Below are positions 1-9,708 of a stretch of DNA of 64,000 bases, piece by piece; position 1 is the stretch's first letter; each line of letters starts with the position of its first letter. The position numbers and the translations under genes are program-made. Under the pieces are notes generated by a model. It saw only the letters and a list, made by a program, of their open reading frames with translations, was not told the DNA's origin and searched no databases. The DNA is from DASTCZ01 sp035308165 (GTDB lineage: Bacteria; Acidobacteriota; Terriglobia; Acidiferrales; UBA7541): NCBI GenBank assembly GCA_035308165.1, contig DATGHC010000009.1, forward strand, positions 1 to 64,000, read 5' to 3'.

Positions 1-2
1 AA

Positions 3-1097
3 GCGGCGGCGATGTGTTACACCTCCGGCACGACGGGGAGGTCGAAGGGCGTGGTTTATTCCCATCGCGCCATCGTGCTTCATTCCATGAATTGTTGCGG
101 CGTGGATTCCCTCGGAATTTCCATGCGCGATACGATCTTGCCGGTTACCTCTCTATTCCACGCCAATGGCTGGGGGATTCCCTTCACTTCGGCCATGGCC
201 GGAGCGAAAGTCGTGCTCGGCGGACCGTTCGCCGATGGGGAGGGCCTTCTCGACCTGATGGAGCAAGAGCGGGTGACAGTAACGACCGGCGTGCCAACGG
301 TATGGTTCGGCGCCTTGCAAGCGCTCGAGAAATTTCCCGGGCGATGGAAATTTACCTGGCCGATACGAATGCATTTGGGGGGGGCGGCAACCTCAGAGGC
401 GCTGATGCGCGGGTTTGACCGGCGCGGAATTACCGTCGTCTGCTCATGGGGCATGACGGAAATGACTCCGGTGGGGACAAGCTGCCATTTGCGGCCCCAA
501 ATGGATAGTTGGAGCGAAGACCAAAAATATCAGCAACGCACCAAGCCGGGTACTCCAGCAGCGCTCGTCGAAGCGCGTATCGTACGACCCGATGGGACCA
601 GGGCGCCGCACGACGGCTGCAGCGTCGGCGAAATCGAAGTGCGCGGACCGTGGGTGGCGGCCGCTTACTACAACATGCCGGAGGAGGCTCAGACGTGGTC
701 GGACGACGGGTGGCTGCGCACCGGTGACATGGGCCATATTGACGAACACGGTTACCTCAAGCTGGTGGATCGCAGCAAGGACTTGATCAAGTCCGGCGGC
801 GAATGGATCAGCTCCGTGGATTTGGAGAACGTGTTGATGGGACATCCAGCGGTGAAAGAAGCCGCGGTCATTGGCGTGTCGCATCCGAAGTGGGCAGAGC
901 GGCCGCTGGCTGTGATAGTTTTGAAGGAGGGCGCCACCGCAACCCCCGATGAGCTGCGCGAATTCCTGGCGGCGCGCTTCGCCAAGTGGCAACTGCCGGA
1001 TGCGTTCGTTTATGAGAAGGCAATTCCGCGCACCTCGGTCGGGAAATTCATGAAGAGCAAGTTACGCGAGCAGTATGCCGGCTGGAAGTGGGAATGA
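3..1097 (+). CDS. Fatty-acyl-CoA synthetase (AMP-forming), 5' end missing
   Basis: C-terminal two thirds of an ANL-superfamily acyl-CoA ligase, which activates a carboxylic acid as acyl-AMP and then as its CoA thioester. The reading frame is already open at the left edge, and the ATP-binding motif YTSGTTGRSKG comes within the first codons, so roughly 180 residues lie outside the window. Further motifs in order are SWGMTEMTP (adenine-binding region), WLRTGDMGHID, DRSKDLIKSGGEWIS (hinge and C-domain entry) and the C-terminal RTSVGKFMKSKLR, whose Lys is the usual adenylation lysine. The pattern fits medium/long-chain FadD/AlkK-like ligases; the exact substrate cannot be read. It converges on argJ with only 30 bp between stops. 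Confidence 0.88.
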   Translation, partial: AAAMCYTSGTTGRSKGVVYSHRAIVLHSMNCCGVDSLGISMRDTILPVTSLFHANGWGIPFTSAMAGAKVVLGGPFADGEGLLDLMEQERVTVTTGVPTVWFGALQALEKFPGRWKFTWPIRMHLGGAATSEALMRGFDRRGITVVCSWGMTEMTPVGTSCHLRPQMDSWSEDQKYQQRTKPGTPAALVEARIVRPDGTRAPHDGCSVGEIEVRGPWVAAAYYNMPEEAQTWSDDGWLRTGDMGHIDEHGYLKLVDRSKDLIKSGGEWISSVDLENVLMGHPAVKEAAVIGVSHPKWAERPLAVIVLKEGATATPDELREFLAARFAKWQLPDAFVYEKAIPRTSVGKFMKSKLREQYAGWKWE

Positions 1098-1127
1098 TCC
1101 CGCCCTGAAGCGCGAATACCAGGTAAC

Positions 1128-2441
1128 TTAGGTGCGGTAGCTGGCGTTGATGTGAACGTATTCGGCGGTGAAGTCGCAAGTCCAGACGCGCGCGCGTCCG
1201 CGCCCGGCGCGCAAATCCATCACAATGGAAACCGTAGGGCCGAGCAATTTTTCGTGCGCGGCGCCTTCGTCGAAGGGCAAGGCGCGACCGTTATCGTAAA
1301 CGCGGATTCCGGCCATGCGAATCGCGGCTCGCTCAGGACGAAACGTGACGCCCGCGCGTCCCGCAGCGGCAAGGATGCGGCCCCAGTTGGGATCGCCCCC
1401 GGCCAGCGCCGTTTTTACCAAGGGCGAGGTGGCGATGGTGCGAGCCACCTGTCCCGCGCCGCCATCATCGGGAGCGCCGCGGATTTCAATTTCCACGACG
1501 CGCGAGGCTCCTTCTCCATCGGAGACGATGGCCAGCGCAAGCTTCCGGCAGACTTTTTCCAGGGCCACGGCAAATGAATTGTAGTCGCGCCCGTGTGGGC
1601 CGATTGTTGGCGCGCCCCAGGAGCGCGAGGCTCCGCTGGCAAGCAGCAGCGCCGTGTCGTTCGTGGAAGTATCTCCGTCCACGGTGACGGAGTTGAAGGT
1701 TCTTCCCGCGACATCCACCAATGCTTTGCGCAAGACTCGCGCCGGAGCAGCGGCATCCGTCACGATGAAGGCGAGCATGGTTGCCATATTGGGATGGATC
1801 ATGCCCGCGCCCTTGGCGCAACCGAGCAGGCGCACGGTTTTGCCGCCGATGCGGCAACTGGCCGCCGCCCACTTGGGCCGCGTGTCCGTGGTGAGGATGG
1901 CGTGCATAAAGGCGTCGAATTTTGAGGAGGCATCCGCCGCGTCGCGGGAGAGGTCGGGCAGCGCGGCCAGTATTTTTTCGACCGGGAGCGGCAACCCGAT
2001 AACTCCGGTGGAGCATACGAGCACTTGCTCGGCGCCGCAGCGCAACGCTTGGGCGGCGGTTTGCGCCGTGGCGCGGGAGGCGCGCATTCCCACCGGGCCA
2101 TTCGCGCAATTTGCATTTCCGGAATTAACAACAATCGCGCGAATGCGTGAGGCCGAGGACTTCAGATGTTGCTGACACAGGAGCACCGGCGCGGCCCTCA
2201 CAAGATTTTTTGTGAAAACTCCGGCGGCCGCGGCGGGCTGGTCGGCAATGATTACTCCGAGATCCAGCCGGTTTTTCCGCCGCAGGCCACAAGCCGCTGC
2301 GGCATAACGGAATCCCTTGGGCAATGCGCGGGCGGGAATCGCGTCGGGCACATTCATGGGAGAGGATGCCGACGCACCAGCCAGGGCTTGTTCCGTGCCG
2401 GACATCGCCTTCGGCTCAGGCGCACTGTGTTTCGGAGTCAT
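1128..2441 (-). CDS. argJ: Glutamate N-acetyltransferase / amino-acid acetyltransferase ArgJ
   Basis: ArgJ moves the acetyl group from N-acetylornithine to glutamate (cyclic pathway); bifunctional forms can also use acetyl-CoA. The precursor self-cleaves before a catalytic Thr, seen here as GAGMIHPNMATML with Thr near residue 221 of the 437-residue frame. The family start motif (P-K-G-F-R-Y-A-A) lies near residue 41. The longest frame begins at 2441, but ATG at 2357 would give about 409 residues, the usual ArgJ size, so the first 28 residues may not be translated. It is the last gene of the arginine operon, 23 bp after argH. No separate argA is visible, which suits recycling through ArgJ. Confidence 0.95.
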   Translation of the reverse strand: MTPKHSAPEPKAMSGTEQALAGASASSPMNVPDAIPARALPKGFRYAAAACGLRRKNRLDLGVIIADQPAAAAGVFTKNLVRAAPVLLCQQHLKSSASRIRAIVVNSGNANCANGPVGMRASRATAQTAAQALRCGAEQVLVCSTGVIGLPLPVEKILAALPDLSRDAADASSKFDAFMHAILTTDTRPKWAAASCRIGGKTVRLLGCAKGAGMIHPNMATMLAFIVTDAAAPARVLRKALVDVAGRTFNSVTVDGDTSTNDTALLLASGASRSWGAPTIGPHGRDYNSFAVALEKVCRKLALAIVSDGEGASRVVEIEIRGAPDDGGAGQVARTIATSPLVKTALAGGDPNWGRILAAAGRAGVTFRPERAAIRMAGIRVYDNGRALPFDEGAAHEKLLGPTVSIVMDLRAGRGRARVWTCDFTAEYVHINASYRT

Positions 2442-2464
2442 AGGCGGAAGTCATTCCTTCAGAT

Positions 2465-3886
2465 TCATCGCGATGGTTCAAGCGCCGCAAGCCGTTTGCG
2501 CCATTCGCCCAGCGCCGCACGGACGGAATCGGGAGCGGTGCCGCCGAGGACGGCATGGGATTTCAGTGAGGCATCCACATTCAACGTGGCTTGGAAATCC
2601 TCGCCGAATGCGGGCGAGAATTCGCGAAGGCGGGCCAGAGGAGTGGAGGTCCAGGGCTCGCCGCGTTTTTCCGCGTCGCGCAAAACCCTTCCGACAATTT
2701 CGTGCGCGCTTCGAAATGGGATTCCCTTGCGGACCAGATAGTCGGCGGCATCGGTGGCCAGCAGCGCAGGATCCGAAGCCAGCGCGCGCAAACGCTCTGC
2801 ATTGAATCGTGTCGCCGCGATATTTCCCGCCGCGACTTCCACCAGAGCAAATGCCTGATCGTGCGCGGCGAACAGCGGTTCCTTATCTTCCTGCAAGTCA
2901 CGCTGATAGCTTGTCGGCAGTCCCTTCAATGTGACCAGCAAAGACACCAGCGCGCCGGTCAAGCGCCCCGATTTTCCGCGCGTCAATTCCCAAGCGTCGG
3001 GATTTTTTTTCTGGGGCATCAGGCTGCTGCCCGTGGCGTACTCATCGGGCAGAGTGATAAATCCAAATTCCTGCGACGCGAACAGGACGAAGTCTTCCGC
3101 CAGCCGCGAGAGATGCGTGCCCAGCGTGGCCAGTGCAAACAAATATTCGAGCGCGAAATCGCGGTCGCTCACCGCGTCAAGGCTGTTGGCCGTGGGCCGC
3201 ACAAAACCAAGTTCACGAGCGAGCGCCGCGCGATCAACTTTGAACGCGCAACCTGCGAGAGCGCCTGAGCCCATTGGACAATCATCGGAAGCGGTGATCA
3301 CAGCGTTCATGCGGACGGCGTCACGATGAAAAGCTTCGGCATGCGCCAGCAAAAAATGTGAAAGCAGCATCGGCTGACCGTGCTGCATGTGTGTCATCCC
3401 AGGCATGGGAGTGCCCAGGTTCCGCTCGGCCTGATCCACGAACGCGGTGAGCAGTCTGGCCAGACAGCGTCGCATCGCGCCAGCGGCATCTTTTACAAAC
3501 AATCGGAAATCCGTGGCGATCAATTCATTGCGGCTGCGCCCGGTGTGCAGTTTCGCGCCAAGCGGGCCAAGCTGCTCGATGAGCGCCATCTCCACGAAGT
3601 GATGGATGTCTTCCGCGCTGCTGGCATCGAGCCACGCCGGTTCGCGTTCAGCGCGCTGCGCAATTTCGTCGAGCGCCGCGAGCAATTTTTTCGTTTCCTC
3701 GCGGGTGATGATGCCGGCGCCCTCAATGGCGTGGGCCCAGGCGCGGTCGACGGTGATTTCGTTGGGCAGCAGGCGGCGGTCAAAAGCGAAAGACCGTTGG
3801 AATTGATCGAAGAGATCGTTCGGGGCGCGGTCGAAACGCCCGCTCCACATCCGGTCACCGCCCGGGGTTGGCTTGGGAGCGTTCAC
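2465..3886 (-). CDS. argH: Argininosuccinate lyase
   Basis: Cleaves argininosuccinate to arginine and fumarate, the last step of arginine synthesis. At 473 residues it is a standard-length member of the fumarase/aspartase superfamily. Visible landmarks are the N-terminal MWSGRF-type segment, HTGRSRN, GMTHMQHGQPM and the superfamily signature GSSLMPQKKNPD, which carries the catalytic serine loop. The start at 3886 overlaps the stop of argG by four bases, which indicates translational coupling in the argR-to-argJ operon. Nothing unusual in the reading frame. Confidence 0.97.
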   Translation of the reverse strand: MNAPKPTPGGDRMWSGRFDRAPNDLFDQFQRSFAFDRRLLPNEITVDRAWAHAIEGAGIITREETKKLLAALDEIAQRAEREPAWLDASSAEDIHHFVEMALIEQLGPLGAKLHTGRSRNELIATDFRLFVKDAAGAMRRCLARLLTAFVDQAERNLGTPMPGMTHMQHGQPMLLSHFLLAHAEAFHRDAVRMNAVITASDDCPMGSGALAGCAFKVDRAALARELGFVRPTANSLDAVSDRDFALEYLFALATLGTHLSRLAEDFVLFASQEFGFITLPDEYATGSSLMPQKKNPDAWELTRGKSGRLTGALVSLLVTLKGLPTSYQRDLQEDKEPLFAAHDQAFALVEVAAGNIAATRFNAERLRALASDPALLATDAADYLVRKGIPFRSAHEIVGRVLRDAEKRGEPWTSTPLARLREFSPAFGEDFQATLNVDASLKSHAVLGGTAPDSVRAALGEWRKRLAALEPSR

Positions 3887-5079
3887 TTCGCGGAATCTCC
3901 GCGGGGGATGGTGACCGGCAGAGCGAAAAGGTTGATGAAACCCTCGGCGTCCTTGGGGTTGTAGCGGGTCATGGCAAAGCTGGCCAGATCTTTTTGGTAA
4001 AGCGAATTCGGCGAGGTGCGATGAGTGAAGGTCACGTTGCCTTTATACAGCCGCAAGCCCACCGATCCGGTCACGCGTCTCTGTGAGCTGGTGAAAAATG
4101 CGTCGAGTGCCTCCCGCAACTGAGTGAACCACAGCCCGTAATAGACCAGCTCCGCGTAACGATGCGAGAGGAGTTGCTGGTAATGAGTAGTCTCGCGATC
4201 CACGCACAGCGCCTCAAGTTCGCGGTGCGCCAGAACCAGCAGGGTTCCCCCCGGCGTTTCGTAAGCCCCGCGCGATTTCATTCCTACCAGGCGATTTTCC
4301 ACCAGGTCGATGCGGCCCACAGCGTTCTTGGCGGCAACATCGTTCAAGGTATCAATCAAGGCCACAGGCGAAAGGCGCTTGCCATTCACCGAAACCGGAG
4401 TACCGCCCTCAAATCCAATTTCCACTTCGGCGCCTGCGTCGGGAGCTTTTTCCGGAGAGACCACCCACTGCCACATCGCTTCTTCCGGAGCGTTGTTGGG
4501 ATCCTCGAGCACTCCGCCCTCGTGCGAAAGGTGCCAGATATTCCGGTCGCGGCTGTAAATGTTGGCTTTAGACTGCTCGATGGGAATTTTGTGCACGCTC
4601 GCGTAGGCGATGGCGTCTTCACGCGAGAAAATCTTCCACTCGCGCCAGGGAGCGATAATCTGCAGCTTTGGCCCGAGCGCTTTATAGGTCAGCTCAAACC
4701 GTACCTGATCGTTTCCCTTGCCTGTGCAGCCGTGGCATACCGCGTCTGCGCCCTGCGCCAGCGCGACCTCAACTTGACGCTTGGCGATCACCGGCCGCGC
4801 GAAGGAAGTGCCCAGCAAATATTTGTGCTCGTACACCGCGCCCGCGCGAAGAGTGGGCCAGATATATTGAGTGATGAATTCCTCGCGCAGGTCTTCAATC
4901 GTGGCGCTTGCAGCGCCGGTGGCCAGCGCCTTCTTCTTCGCAGCTTCGAGATCTTCTTTTTGGCCGACATCGCCAATCATGGCTATGACTTCGCATCCGC
5001 CATAGGTCTCTTTTAACCACGGAATAATGATGGACGTATCCAGACCGCCCGAATAGGCAAGGACAACTTTCTTTGGCAA
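3883..5079 (-). CDS. argG: Argininosuccinate synthase
   Basis: ATP-dependent ligase joining citrulline and aspartate to argininosuccinate. The 398-residue protein begins with the PP-loop ATP-binding motif AYSGGLDTS (residues 8-16) and contains the conserved HGCTGKGNDQVRFE segment that binds citrulline and aspartate. Length and order match type I ArgG. It starts 12 bp downstream of the argF stop and overlaps argH by four bases, so it sits in the middle of the arginine operon. Confidence 0.97.
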   Translation of the reverse strand: MPKKVVLAYSGGLDTSIIIPWLKETYGGCEVIAMIGDVGQKEDLEAAKKKALATGAASATIEDLREEFITQYIWPTLRAGAVYEHKYLLGTSFARPVIAKRQVEVALAQGADAVCHGCTGKGNDQVRFELTYKALGPKLQIIAPWREWKIFSREDAIAYASVHKIPIEQSKANIYSRDRNIWHLSHEGGVLEDPNNAPEEAMWQWVVSPEKAPDAGAEVEIGFEGGTPVSVNGKRLSPVALIDTLNDVAAKNAVGRIDLVENRLVGMKSRGAYETPGGTLLVLAHRELEALCVDRETTHYQQLLSHRYAELVYYGLWFTQLREALDAFFTSSQRRVTGSVGLRLYKGNVTFTHRTSPNSLYQKDLASFAMTRYNPKDAEGFINLFALPVTIPRGDSAK

Positions 5080-5091
5080 CGCCGAATCCCC

Positions 5092-6054
5092 TCAGCTTAG
5101 AAGTAAAAGCAGAATTGCTTTTTGAATGTGCAGGCGGTTTTCCGCCTGGTCATAGGCAATCGAGCGCGGCGAATCCATGACCTCCGCGCTGACTTCCGAT
5201 CCGCGATGCGCGGGCAGGCAATGCAGGAAAACGGCGTCGGGCGCGGCCAGCTTCATGAGCGCTTTATTTACCTGGAACGGAGCGAAAATTTTCGCGCGCG
5301 CCTCGGTCTCGTTCTCCTGGCCCATGCTGGCCCAAACGTCGGTGTAAACCGCTTGCGAACCGGCGACGGCTTCCTGCGCGGAATGGAACAACTCGATCTT
5401 GGCACGTGTGTCGCGCGCCGCGCGTTTGGCCTCCGCCACGATGTCCGCTGACGGTTCATATCCCGCGGGCGTCGCTACACGGACTTGTGCCCCTAATCGC
5501 GCCCCGGCCAGCAACAGCGAATGGCAAACATTATTGCCGTCCCCGACGTAGGCCATCTTCAGCCCGCGGACGCCGCCGAAGTGTTCTTCGAGCGTGAAGA
5601 AATCCGCGAAGGCCTGGCAGGGGTGGTAGCGGTCGGAGAGAGCATTGATGATAGGAATGGTTGCATGCGCTGCAAGTTCTTCCAGCGCGCATTGCGAGTA
5701 CGTGCGCGCGGCAATCGCGTGCACCCAACGCTCGAGATTCTTGGCCACATCCTGAACGGACTCGCGCTCCCCGAGCCGCGTCGCCGTATGGTCCAAAAAT
5801 ACCGCGCCGCCACCCATGCCCTGCATACCTACGTCAAAAGTGGTCCGGGTGCGCAGCGAGGGCTTTTCAAAAATCAGCGCCAGATATTTGCCCGCGAGAG
5901 CGGTGCGGTAGTTTTCGGGACGCGACTTGACGTCGGCGGCCAGGCTGAGTAAATCACGCACCGTTGCTGCCGGCCACTCCATGCCGGTGACAAGATCGCG
6001 TGCCAGGTCGTGAGAAAGGCCGGTTGAAGTTGGGGCCAGGGCGTTCATTTTCAC
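5092..6054 (-). CDS. argF: Ornithine carbamoyltransferase
   Basis: Transfers the carbamoyl group from carbamoyl phosphate to ornithine, giving citrulline. The carbamoyl-phosphate loop reads FEKPSLRTRTTFDVG, the HPCQAFADFFT motif follows, and the ornithine-binding HCLPAHRG is near the C-terminus. Total length is 320 residues, normal for the family. An acetylornithine carbamoyltransferase cannot be excluded from motifs alone, but argJ downstream favours the conventional ornithine route. The start overlaps the argD stop by four bases. No carAB genes occur in the window, so carbamoyl phosphate must come from elsewhere. Confidence 0.94.
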   Translation of the reverse strand: MKMNALAPTSTGLSHDLARDLVTGMEWPAATVRDLLSLAADVKSRPENYRTALAGKYLALIFEKPSLRTRTTFDVGMQGMGGGAVFLDHTATRLGERESVQDVAKNLERWVHAIAARTYSQCALEELAAHATIPIINALSDRYHPCQAFADFFTLEEHFGGVRGLKMAYVGDGNNVCHSLLLAGARLGAQVRVATPAGYEPSADIVAEAKRAARDTRAKIELFHSAQEAVAGSQAVYTDVWASMGQENETEARAKIFAPFQVNKALMKLAAPDAVFLHCLPAHRGSEVSAEVMDSPRSIAYDQAENRLHIQKAILLLLLS

Positions 6055-7370
6055 CTCGCCACCGCGAGCGCCCGTGCGCTCTCCGCGAGCGAATTCGTCC
6101 GCGAAGATTCGGCGGCCTTGGGATTCGGTTTCTTCGTTTTCGCAAACACCATTTCCATTCGACTGAGAAAATCCTTAACGTGGGCGGGCTTGATAATGAA
6201 AGGTGGCAGGAATCGCAGCGTGGTTTCATGCGTGCAATTAATCAGCACCCCGCGCTTCAGGGCTTCCGCGACGAAGGGCGCGCCCTCCACAGTGAGCTGG
6301 AATCCGAGGAGCAGCCCTTCGCCGCGGAGTTCCTGGATGAAATCAAACTTCTTCGCGAGCACCCCCAGCCCTTCGCGGAGTTCCACGCCACGCGCACGGA
6401 TGTTGGCAAGCAAATTCTGGTCTTCGATCACATTCAAGAATTCGAGGGCTACGGCACAAGCCAACGGCCCGCCACCAAACGTGGTTCCATGCATCCCAGG
6501 AACAAATGTTTCCGCAAAAGATTCCCGCGCGAGCATCGCGCCCAGGGGTATGCCCCCCGCCAGCGGCTTGGCCACCACGACTATGTCGGGCGCTCCGGCA
6601 AATTTCTGGTAAGCAAATTCGCGCCCGGTCCGCCCGAGGCCGCATTGGATTTCATCGGCGATGAGCGCGGCGTCGTGTTGCGAAGCAAGTTCACGGGCGC
6701 GGCGCCAGAATGTTTCGCTGACAGGATAGATGCCGCCTTCGCCCTGGATTGTCTCCACAATAATCGCGCAAACGGATGCGTCAAACTTTGCTTCCAAATC
6801 CGTCAGGTCATTAAAGCGCACAAATTCGACGCCGGGCATCAACGGCTCAAACGGTTGGCGGTATTTGAGCGGCCAGGTAATGGCCAGCGCACCGAAAGTG
6901 CGTCCGTGGAAAGAATTCTCGAGTGCCAGGATGCGCGTCTTGCCTTCGCCATGTTTGCCCCGCGCGTGGGCGCGGGCCAATTTCAGCGAGGCCTCCACAG
7001 CTTCAGCGCCACTATTGGTGAAAAATACGCGGTCCATCCCTGACCACTTGGCAAGCTTTTTCGCCAGTGGGCCTTGATAAGGGTTGTGAAACAAGTTGGA
7101 AATGTGCGTGGCGCGCCCGGCCTCACGCCGGATCGCGCGCACCAACCGCGGATGCGCGTGCCCCAGCGCGTTTACCGCGATGCCGCCGAGGAAATCCAGA
7201 TAGGCCTCGCCATGGTGGTCGTAAAGGACACAACCTTTACCGTGCGTGAACACCAGCTCAGGACGCTTGTAAGTGTTCGCCAGGTACCGCGTGGCGTCGC
7301 GCAACGCGGCCACGCCGTTTGTGGAATGAGAATGCTTCTTCCGAGGACGAATTTTCCGTTTGCTGGGCAT
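6051..7370 (-). CDS. argD: Acetylornithine aminotransferase (class III PLP enzyme)
   Basis: PLP-dependent transaminase that converts N-acetylglutamate semialdehyde to N-acetylornithine. The 439-residue protein has the family features GKGCVLYDHHGEAYLDFLGG, FFTNSGAEAVEASLKLAR, the aspartate motif LIADEIQCGLGRTG, and the PLP-lysine segment VAKPLAGGIPLGA. A basic N-terminal tail of about 15 residues precedes the usual start and a 25-residue tail follows the core; neither has an evident function. The position between argB and argF, with 18 bp and a four-base overlap respectively, supports ArgD over other class III transaminases. Confidence 0.95.
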   Translation of the reverse strand: MPSKRKIRPRKKHSHSTNGVAALRDATRYLANTYKRPELVFTHGKGCVLYDHHGEAYLDFLGGIAVNALGHAHPRLVRAIRREAGRATHISNLFHNPYQGPLAKKLAKWSGMDRVFFTNSGAEAVEASLKLARAHARGKHGEGKTRILALENSFHGRTFGALAITWPLKYRQPFEPLMPGVEFVRFNDLTDLEAKFDASVCAIIVETIQGEGGIYPVSETFWRRARELASQHDAALIADEIQCGLGRTGREFAYQKFAGAPDIVVVAKPLAGGIPLGAMLARESFAETFVPGMHGTTFGGGPLACAVALEFLNVIEDQNLLANIRARGVELREGLGVLAKKFDFIQELRGEGLLLGFQLTVEGAPFVAEALKRGVLINCTHETTLRFLPPFIIKPAHVKDFLSRMEMVFAKTKKPNPKAAESSRTNSLAESARALAVAR

Positions 7371-7388
7371 GTCTTTTAGGATTTTCCT

Positions 7389-8204
7389 TCAGGATGCGGG
7401 GCTGCTCACCGCCGGATATGCAGGAAGCACTCGTGTGCCGGGTCCTTTGCCGCCGTTCGCAGCGGAGAGCAACCCATCCGTTTTAGCACCGCCAACGATG
7501 CGCACCTGGCTCACTCCCGCGGCCAGCGCGCGCTTGCAGGCTTCGAGCTTCAGGATCATTCCCCCGGAGACGGTTTGGTTGCGGATCAAAGTTTCCACTT
7601 CGTCCGCTGAAACAACTCTCAGGATTTTCCGGCCATCGAGCACGCCGGCCACGTCTGTCAAATAAATCAACCTGTCGGCGCGAATGAATTCCGCGCACGC
7701 CGCAGCCATGTGGTCGGCGTTAATGTTGTAAAGCTCGCCATCGGCGCCCAGTCCCAGGCAAGAAGCCACGGGCACGATTCCGTTTTTCCAGAGGGATTCG
7801 ATGAATTCAACATTTACGCCCGTTAGGTAGCCAACGTATCCGAGCGCGCCGCGTGTTTCGTTGTAGGTCATCGGCTCGGCGAGAAATGCCGCCGCGTCCG
7901 ACGCACACAAGCCAATGGCCGGCTGGCCCGCCTGCGAAATGGCGCCCGCCACGCGCTTGTTGAGCAGTCCACCAAGCACCATTACAGCCACGTCGCGTGA
8001 TTCGCGATCCGTCACGCGCAATCCGGCGACGAAGCGGCTTTGAATTCCCATGCGCTCGAGCGTGGACGTAAAAATTTTCCCGCCCCCGTGGACGATCAGC
8101 AGTTCGTGGCCTTCCTGAGCCACAACCGCCACCTGCCGCGCGATGGACGCCACTGTTTCCGGATCGTCCAGCAACGCGCCCGCCAATTTGATCACCAGTC
8201 TCAT
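7389..8204 (-). CDS. argB: Acetylglutamate kinase
   Basis: Phosphorylates N-acetylglutamate, the step usually subject to arginine feedback. The protein starts MRLVIKLAGALLDD, with the kinase lysine and glycine-rich turn, and then shows HGGGKIFTSTLERMG. The frame is open further upstream to 8399, but that part lies inside argC. ATG at 8204 overlaps the argC stop in an ATGA and begins exactly at the conserved domain, giving 271 residues. NINADHMAA and SGGMILKLEAC near the C-terminus fit amino-acid kinases. Whether it is arginine-inhibited cannot be told from the sequence. Confidence 0.95.
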   Translation of the reverse strand: MRLVIKLAGALLDDPETVASIARQVAVVAQEGHELLIVHGGGKIFTSTLERMGIQSRFVAGLRVTDRESRDVAVMVLGGLLNKRVAGAISQAGQPAIGLCASDAAAFLAEPMTYNETRGALGYVGYLTGVNVEFIESLWKNGIVPVASCLGLGADGELYNINADHMAAACAEFIRADRLIYLTDVAGVLDGRKILRVVSADEVETLIRNQTVSGGMILKLEACKRALAAGVSQVRIVGGAKTDGLLSAANGGKGPGTRVLPAYPAVSSPAS

Positions 8205-9235
8205 ATCACTCCCGCTTGCGCATCGAATTGCCACATCGCGTTCAGGTTCTGCACGGCCTGTCCCGCCGCTCCCTTGCCCAGATTGTCCAGGCAGGAAACG
8301 ACTGCAAGACGGCGCCCTGACGCATCCAACGCAAATCCGATGTCGCAGAAATTTGTATTCACCACGTGCTGCAATTCCGGAAGCTTTCCGGCCGGCCACA
8401 AACGCACCATCGGCCGCCCGGCATAAAACTTCCGGTAGAGCGATTCGATTTCTGAAGCTTCATGCTTTTCAGTCAGCCAGACATACAAAGTCGAAAGAAT
8501 TCCCCGCGCCACCGGAATCAGGTGGGTGGAAAACATCACGTCATCGAGCGCGAAACCCAGGTGCTCGGTCACTTCGGGGGTGTGACGGTGAGTGAACATT
8601 CCGTAGGCGCGGAAATTCTCGTCCACTTCCACGAATTGCATTTCGCGCTTGGGTTCCTTGCCCGCTCCCGTCGCGCCGGACTTGCAGTCGCAGACGATAC
8701 CGCGCTCGCTGGCGATCCAGCCGGACTCGACAAGCGGCTTCAATCCCAGGATCACCGAGGTGGAATAGCAGCCGGGATTCGCGACCAGTCGTGCTTTCGG
8801 CAGTTGGTCTGAATACAGTTCCGGCAGTCCGTAGACTGCTTCATCCAGAAGTTCCTGTGGAGGCGCGGGGAGCTTGTACCACTTTGTGAAAGTCGCCGCG
8901 TCGCGGAAACGAAACGCGCCGCTCAAGTCCACAACTCGCAGGCCTGCAGAAATCAGGGCCGGGGCCAGGTCCACTGACGCCTCATGAGGCGTGGCCAAAA
9001 ATACAGTTGCCGCTCCGCTCTTTGCCACCGCGTCCACCGAGAATGTCCGGCACGGCGCTTCGCCCCATCCTCGTAGCTGAGGAAAGATTTCCGTGAGGCA
9101 GCGAACATGCGCCGAGCTCTCGCGCAAATAAAAGACCGGCTTGTCGATTTGGGGGTGCCGCAGAAGAAGCCGGGCCAGCTCGAATCCCGCATAGCCCGTG
9201 GCTCCGACGACGGCGACCCGTCGCGGGTCGCTCAT
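8201..9235 (-). CDS. argC: N-acetyl-gamma-glutamyl-phosphate reductase
   Basis: NADPH-dependent reductase giving N-acetylglutamate semialdehyde. The N-terminal Rossmann motif is VAVVGATGYAGFELARLL, the substrate region contains FLATPHEAS and VVDLSGAFRF, and the catalytic cysteine lies in ANPGCYSTSVILGL. The HTHRHTPEV-like segment (FTHRHTPEVTEHLG) matches the family's catalytic histidine region. The length of 344 residues is typical. It overlaps argR upstream and argB downstream by four bases each. Confidence 0.97.
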   Translation of the reverse strand: MSDPRRVAVVGATGYAGFELARLLLRHPQIDKPVFYLRESSAHVRCLTEIFPQLRGWGEAPCRTFSVDAVAKSGAATVFLATPHEASVDLAPALISAGLRVVDLSGAFRFRDAATFTKWYKLPAPPQELLDEAVYGLPELYSDQLPKARLVANPGCYSTSVILGLKPLVESGWIASERGIVCDCKSGATGAGKEPKREMQFVEVDENFRAYGMFTHRHTPEVTEHLGFALDDVMFSTHLIPVARGILSTLYVWLTEKHEASEIESLYRKFYAGRPMVRLWPAGKLPELQHVVNTNFCDIGFALDASGRRLAVVSCLDNLGKGAAGQAVQNLNAMWQFDAQAGVI

Positions 9236-9702
9236 CGGAGCAGCTCCTCAATGCGTTTTTGCACCGCGCCGCGGGCCCTGGGCGTGGGCGTAATAATAAG
9301 TACGGTGTCGTCGCCGGCGATCGTGCCGGCGACTTCGGGAAAATGCTCCGCGTCCACCGCGGCCGCGAGCGGCTGCGCGCCGCTGGGCGGCGTCTTCAGC
9401 ACCAGCATGTTTCCCGCGGGGCGAACGTCGGAGAGGAATTCCTTCAAAGCCCTGGCCAGGGCGGAAAGGGGAGTTGCTTCTGTTGCGGGCGCGGCGAGCG
9501 GCTTGTAGCCAGAGCCGGTCTTCACCAATCTTAGTTCACGAAGATCGCGCGACAGAGTGGCCTGTGTCACGGGTAATTTAATGTGCGCCAGGCGCTTTCG
9601 CAGCTCGTCCTGACTTGAAATCGCATCGCTGGTGACCAGTTTCAGGATCTGACCCTGCCGGTAGCGCTTCTGCGTACTCACCGCGACTGCGAGATTATTC
9701 AT
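9232..9702 (-). CDS. argR: Arginine repressor ArgR
   Basis: Arginine-responsive hexameric repressor of arginine genes. Residues about 12-80 form the winged helix, with the family motif TQATLSRDLRELRLVK. The C-terminal domain contains the arginine-binding GTIAGDDTVLIITPT segment (family GTIAGDDT). Length is 156 residues, as in other ArgR proteins. It is the first gene of the operon and probably represses itself and all seven biosynthetic genes through the site that overlaps its promoter. It ends in a four-base overlap with argC. Confidence 0.96.
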   Translation of the reverse strand: MNNLAVAVSTQKRYRQGQILKLVTSDAISSQDELRKRLAHIKLPVTQATLSRDLRELRLVKTGSGYKPLAAPATEATPLSALARALKEFLSDVRPAGNMLVLKTPPSGAQPLAAAVDAEHFPEVAGTIAGDDTVLIITPTPRARGAVQKRIEELLR

Positions 9703-9708
9703 ACCTAT

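Noticed and set aside
8205..8399. N-terminal extension of argB
   Set aside because: It lies wholly inside argC; the ATG at 8204 overlaps the argC stop and begins the conserved kinase motif.
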